Shown piece by piece: positions 63,517 through 64,000 of a DNA stretch of 64,000 nucleotides. The DNA lies in the NCBI GenBank assembly GCA_028023455.1, contig JAQFVV010000548.1, positions 60,001-124,000 on the forward strand. The letters run 5' to 3'. This DNA comes from Epiperipatus broadwayi. Lineage: Eukaryota > Onychophora > Udeonychophora > Euonychophora > Peripatidae. Below the pieces are notes generated by a model. It saw only the letters and a program-made list of their open reading frames with translations. It ran no database searches and was not told the DNA's origin. The position numbers and the translations under genes are program-made. Each line of letters starts with the position of its first letter. The first letter of the stretch is position 1.

Positions 63517-64000
63517 GATGGTAATTCCGATCATGTTATTTAAAAGATATGAAGAGTTGATTTGGAATTGAACTCAGTGAGCTATTATTATTTTTAAGAG
63601 TAAATAAACACTTTGGTTAAATAATGTTTTTTTTATTCATATTTGAAATAATAAAATGTCAAGATACTACAATGTATTGTAGATTAGATAAATATTGTCA
63701 AATGTTAGTTATTTAAAAGAAGACACTAAAAAGGGAATAAAAAATTAACATTCATAAAAAAATAAATATTTATTATTTATTTTTATATTTATTTTTAAAG
63801 AGTATTTGCTGGTTTATTAAGTTAAATAAAAATCACATACAGTAATATTGGTTGTAAATTTGTTTTCATTATTTTTGTTAAAAATGGATCAATTTATTTT
63901 AAATTTAAACAATGATTTGTATTTCATGAACTGGTATATCAGTTATCAAGGAAAACCATTGATTTTTTTTTTTGTTTTTACTGGGGATAACAATTAGAAG
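63513..64000. other. AT-rich DNA to window end
   Basis: Nothing recognised. Confidence 0.4.

Overview
This is an AT-rich eukaryotic (animal) window, dominated by transposable elements and (TA)n microsatellites. It holds one intact protein-coding gene of host type: an intronless class A (rhodopsin-family) GPCR at 40730-41752 (+), resembling FMRFamide-type neuropeptide receptors. The combination of a divergent neuropeptide-type GPCR, RTE-like LINEs, Penelope-like elements (PLEs), tRNA-derived SINEs, and long (TA)n/(CA)n/(ATCT)n tracts suggests a lophotrochozoan, possibly a cephalopod mollusc. That assignment is inference only.

Layout. 1-4.3 kb: two diverged direct repeats around a decayed coiled-coil gag-like relic. 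6.5 kb: a tRNA-derived SINE. 6.9-8.2 kb: a decayed PLE reverse transcriptase. 8.8-11.4 kb: a 5'-truncated RTE-type LINE ending in (TA)n. 11.4-17.7 kb: non-coding DNA with SINE-like pieces and TA hairpins. 17.7-20.1 kb: the most interesting segment, a foldback element with one hammerhead ribozyme motif per arm, followed at once by an inverted tandem array of 400-bp monomers that each carry a type I hammerhead motif (retrozyme-like). 20.5-24.6 kb: a 1.56-kb sequence duplicated directly around a 1-kb spacer. 26.9-27.3 kb: about 82 units of (ATCT). 29-32 kb: a second, heavily decayed LINE. 32.8-33.4 kb: another foldback of the hammerhead family. 36.6-38.1 kb: two 5'-truncated PLE copies head to head, each with a GIY-YIG endonuclease tail and a hammerhead-like motif. 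40.7 kb: the GPCR. 42.3, 45.6, 49.2 and 50.7 kb: four non-autonomous inverted-repeat elements, one a hAT MITE with a clear 8-bp target duplication. 52.4-62.1 kb: a 9.68-kb LTR retrotransposon on the minus strand with 3.17-kb LTRs, PBS, PPT, an intact gag-like ORF and only the last 30 codons of integrase. 62.8-63.4 kb: an array of LTR-end/PBS-like motifs and another hammerhead-like repeat.

Main theme: hammerhead self-cleaving RNA motifs occur in at least four repeat families here. Canonical cores are present in two (the 17.7-kb foldback and the 400-bp array). Shared variant cores, in which the C3-G8 pair is replaced by U3-A8, are present in two others. The three inverted pairs at 17.7, 18.7 and 36.6 kb are all divergent with respect to ribozyme sense, which points to a common PLE-type retrotransposition mechanism. 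A second theme is an LTR whose 3' tip has been extended by duplication of its own LTR-end plus primer-binding site.
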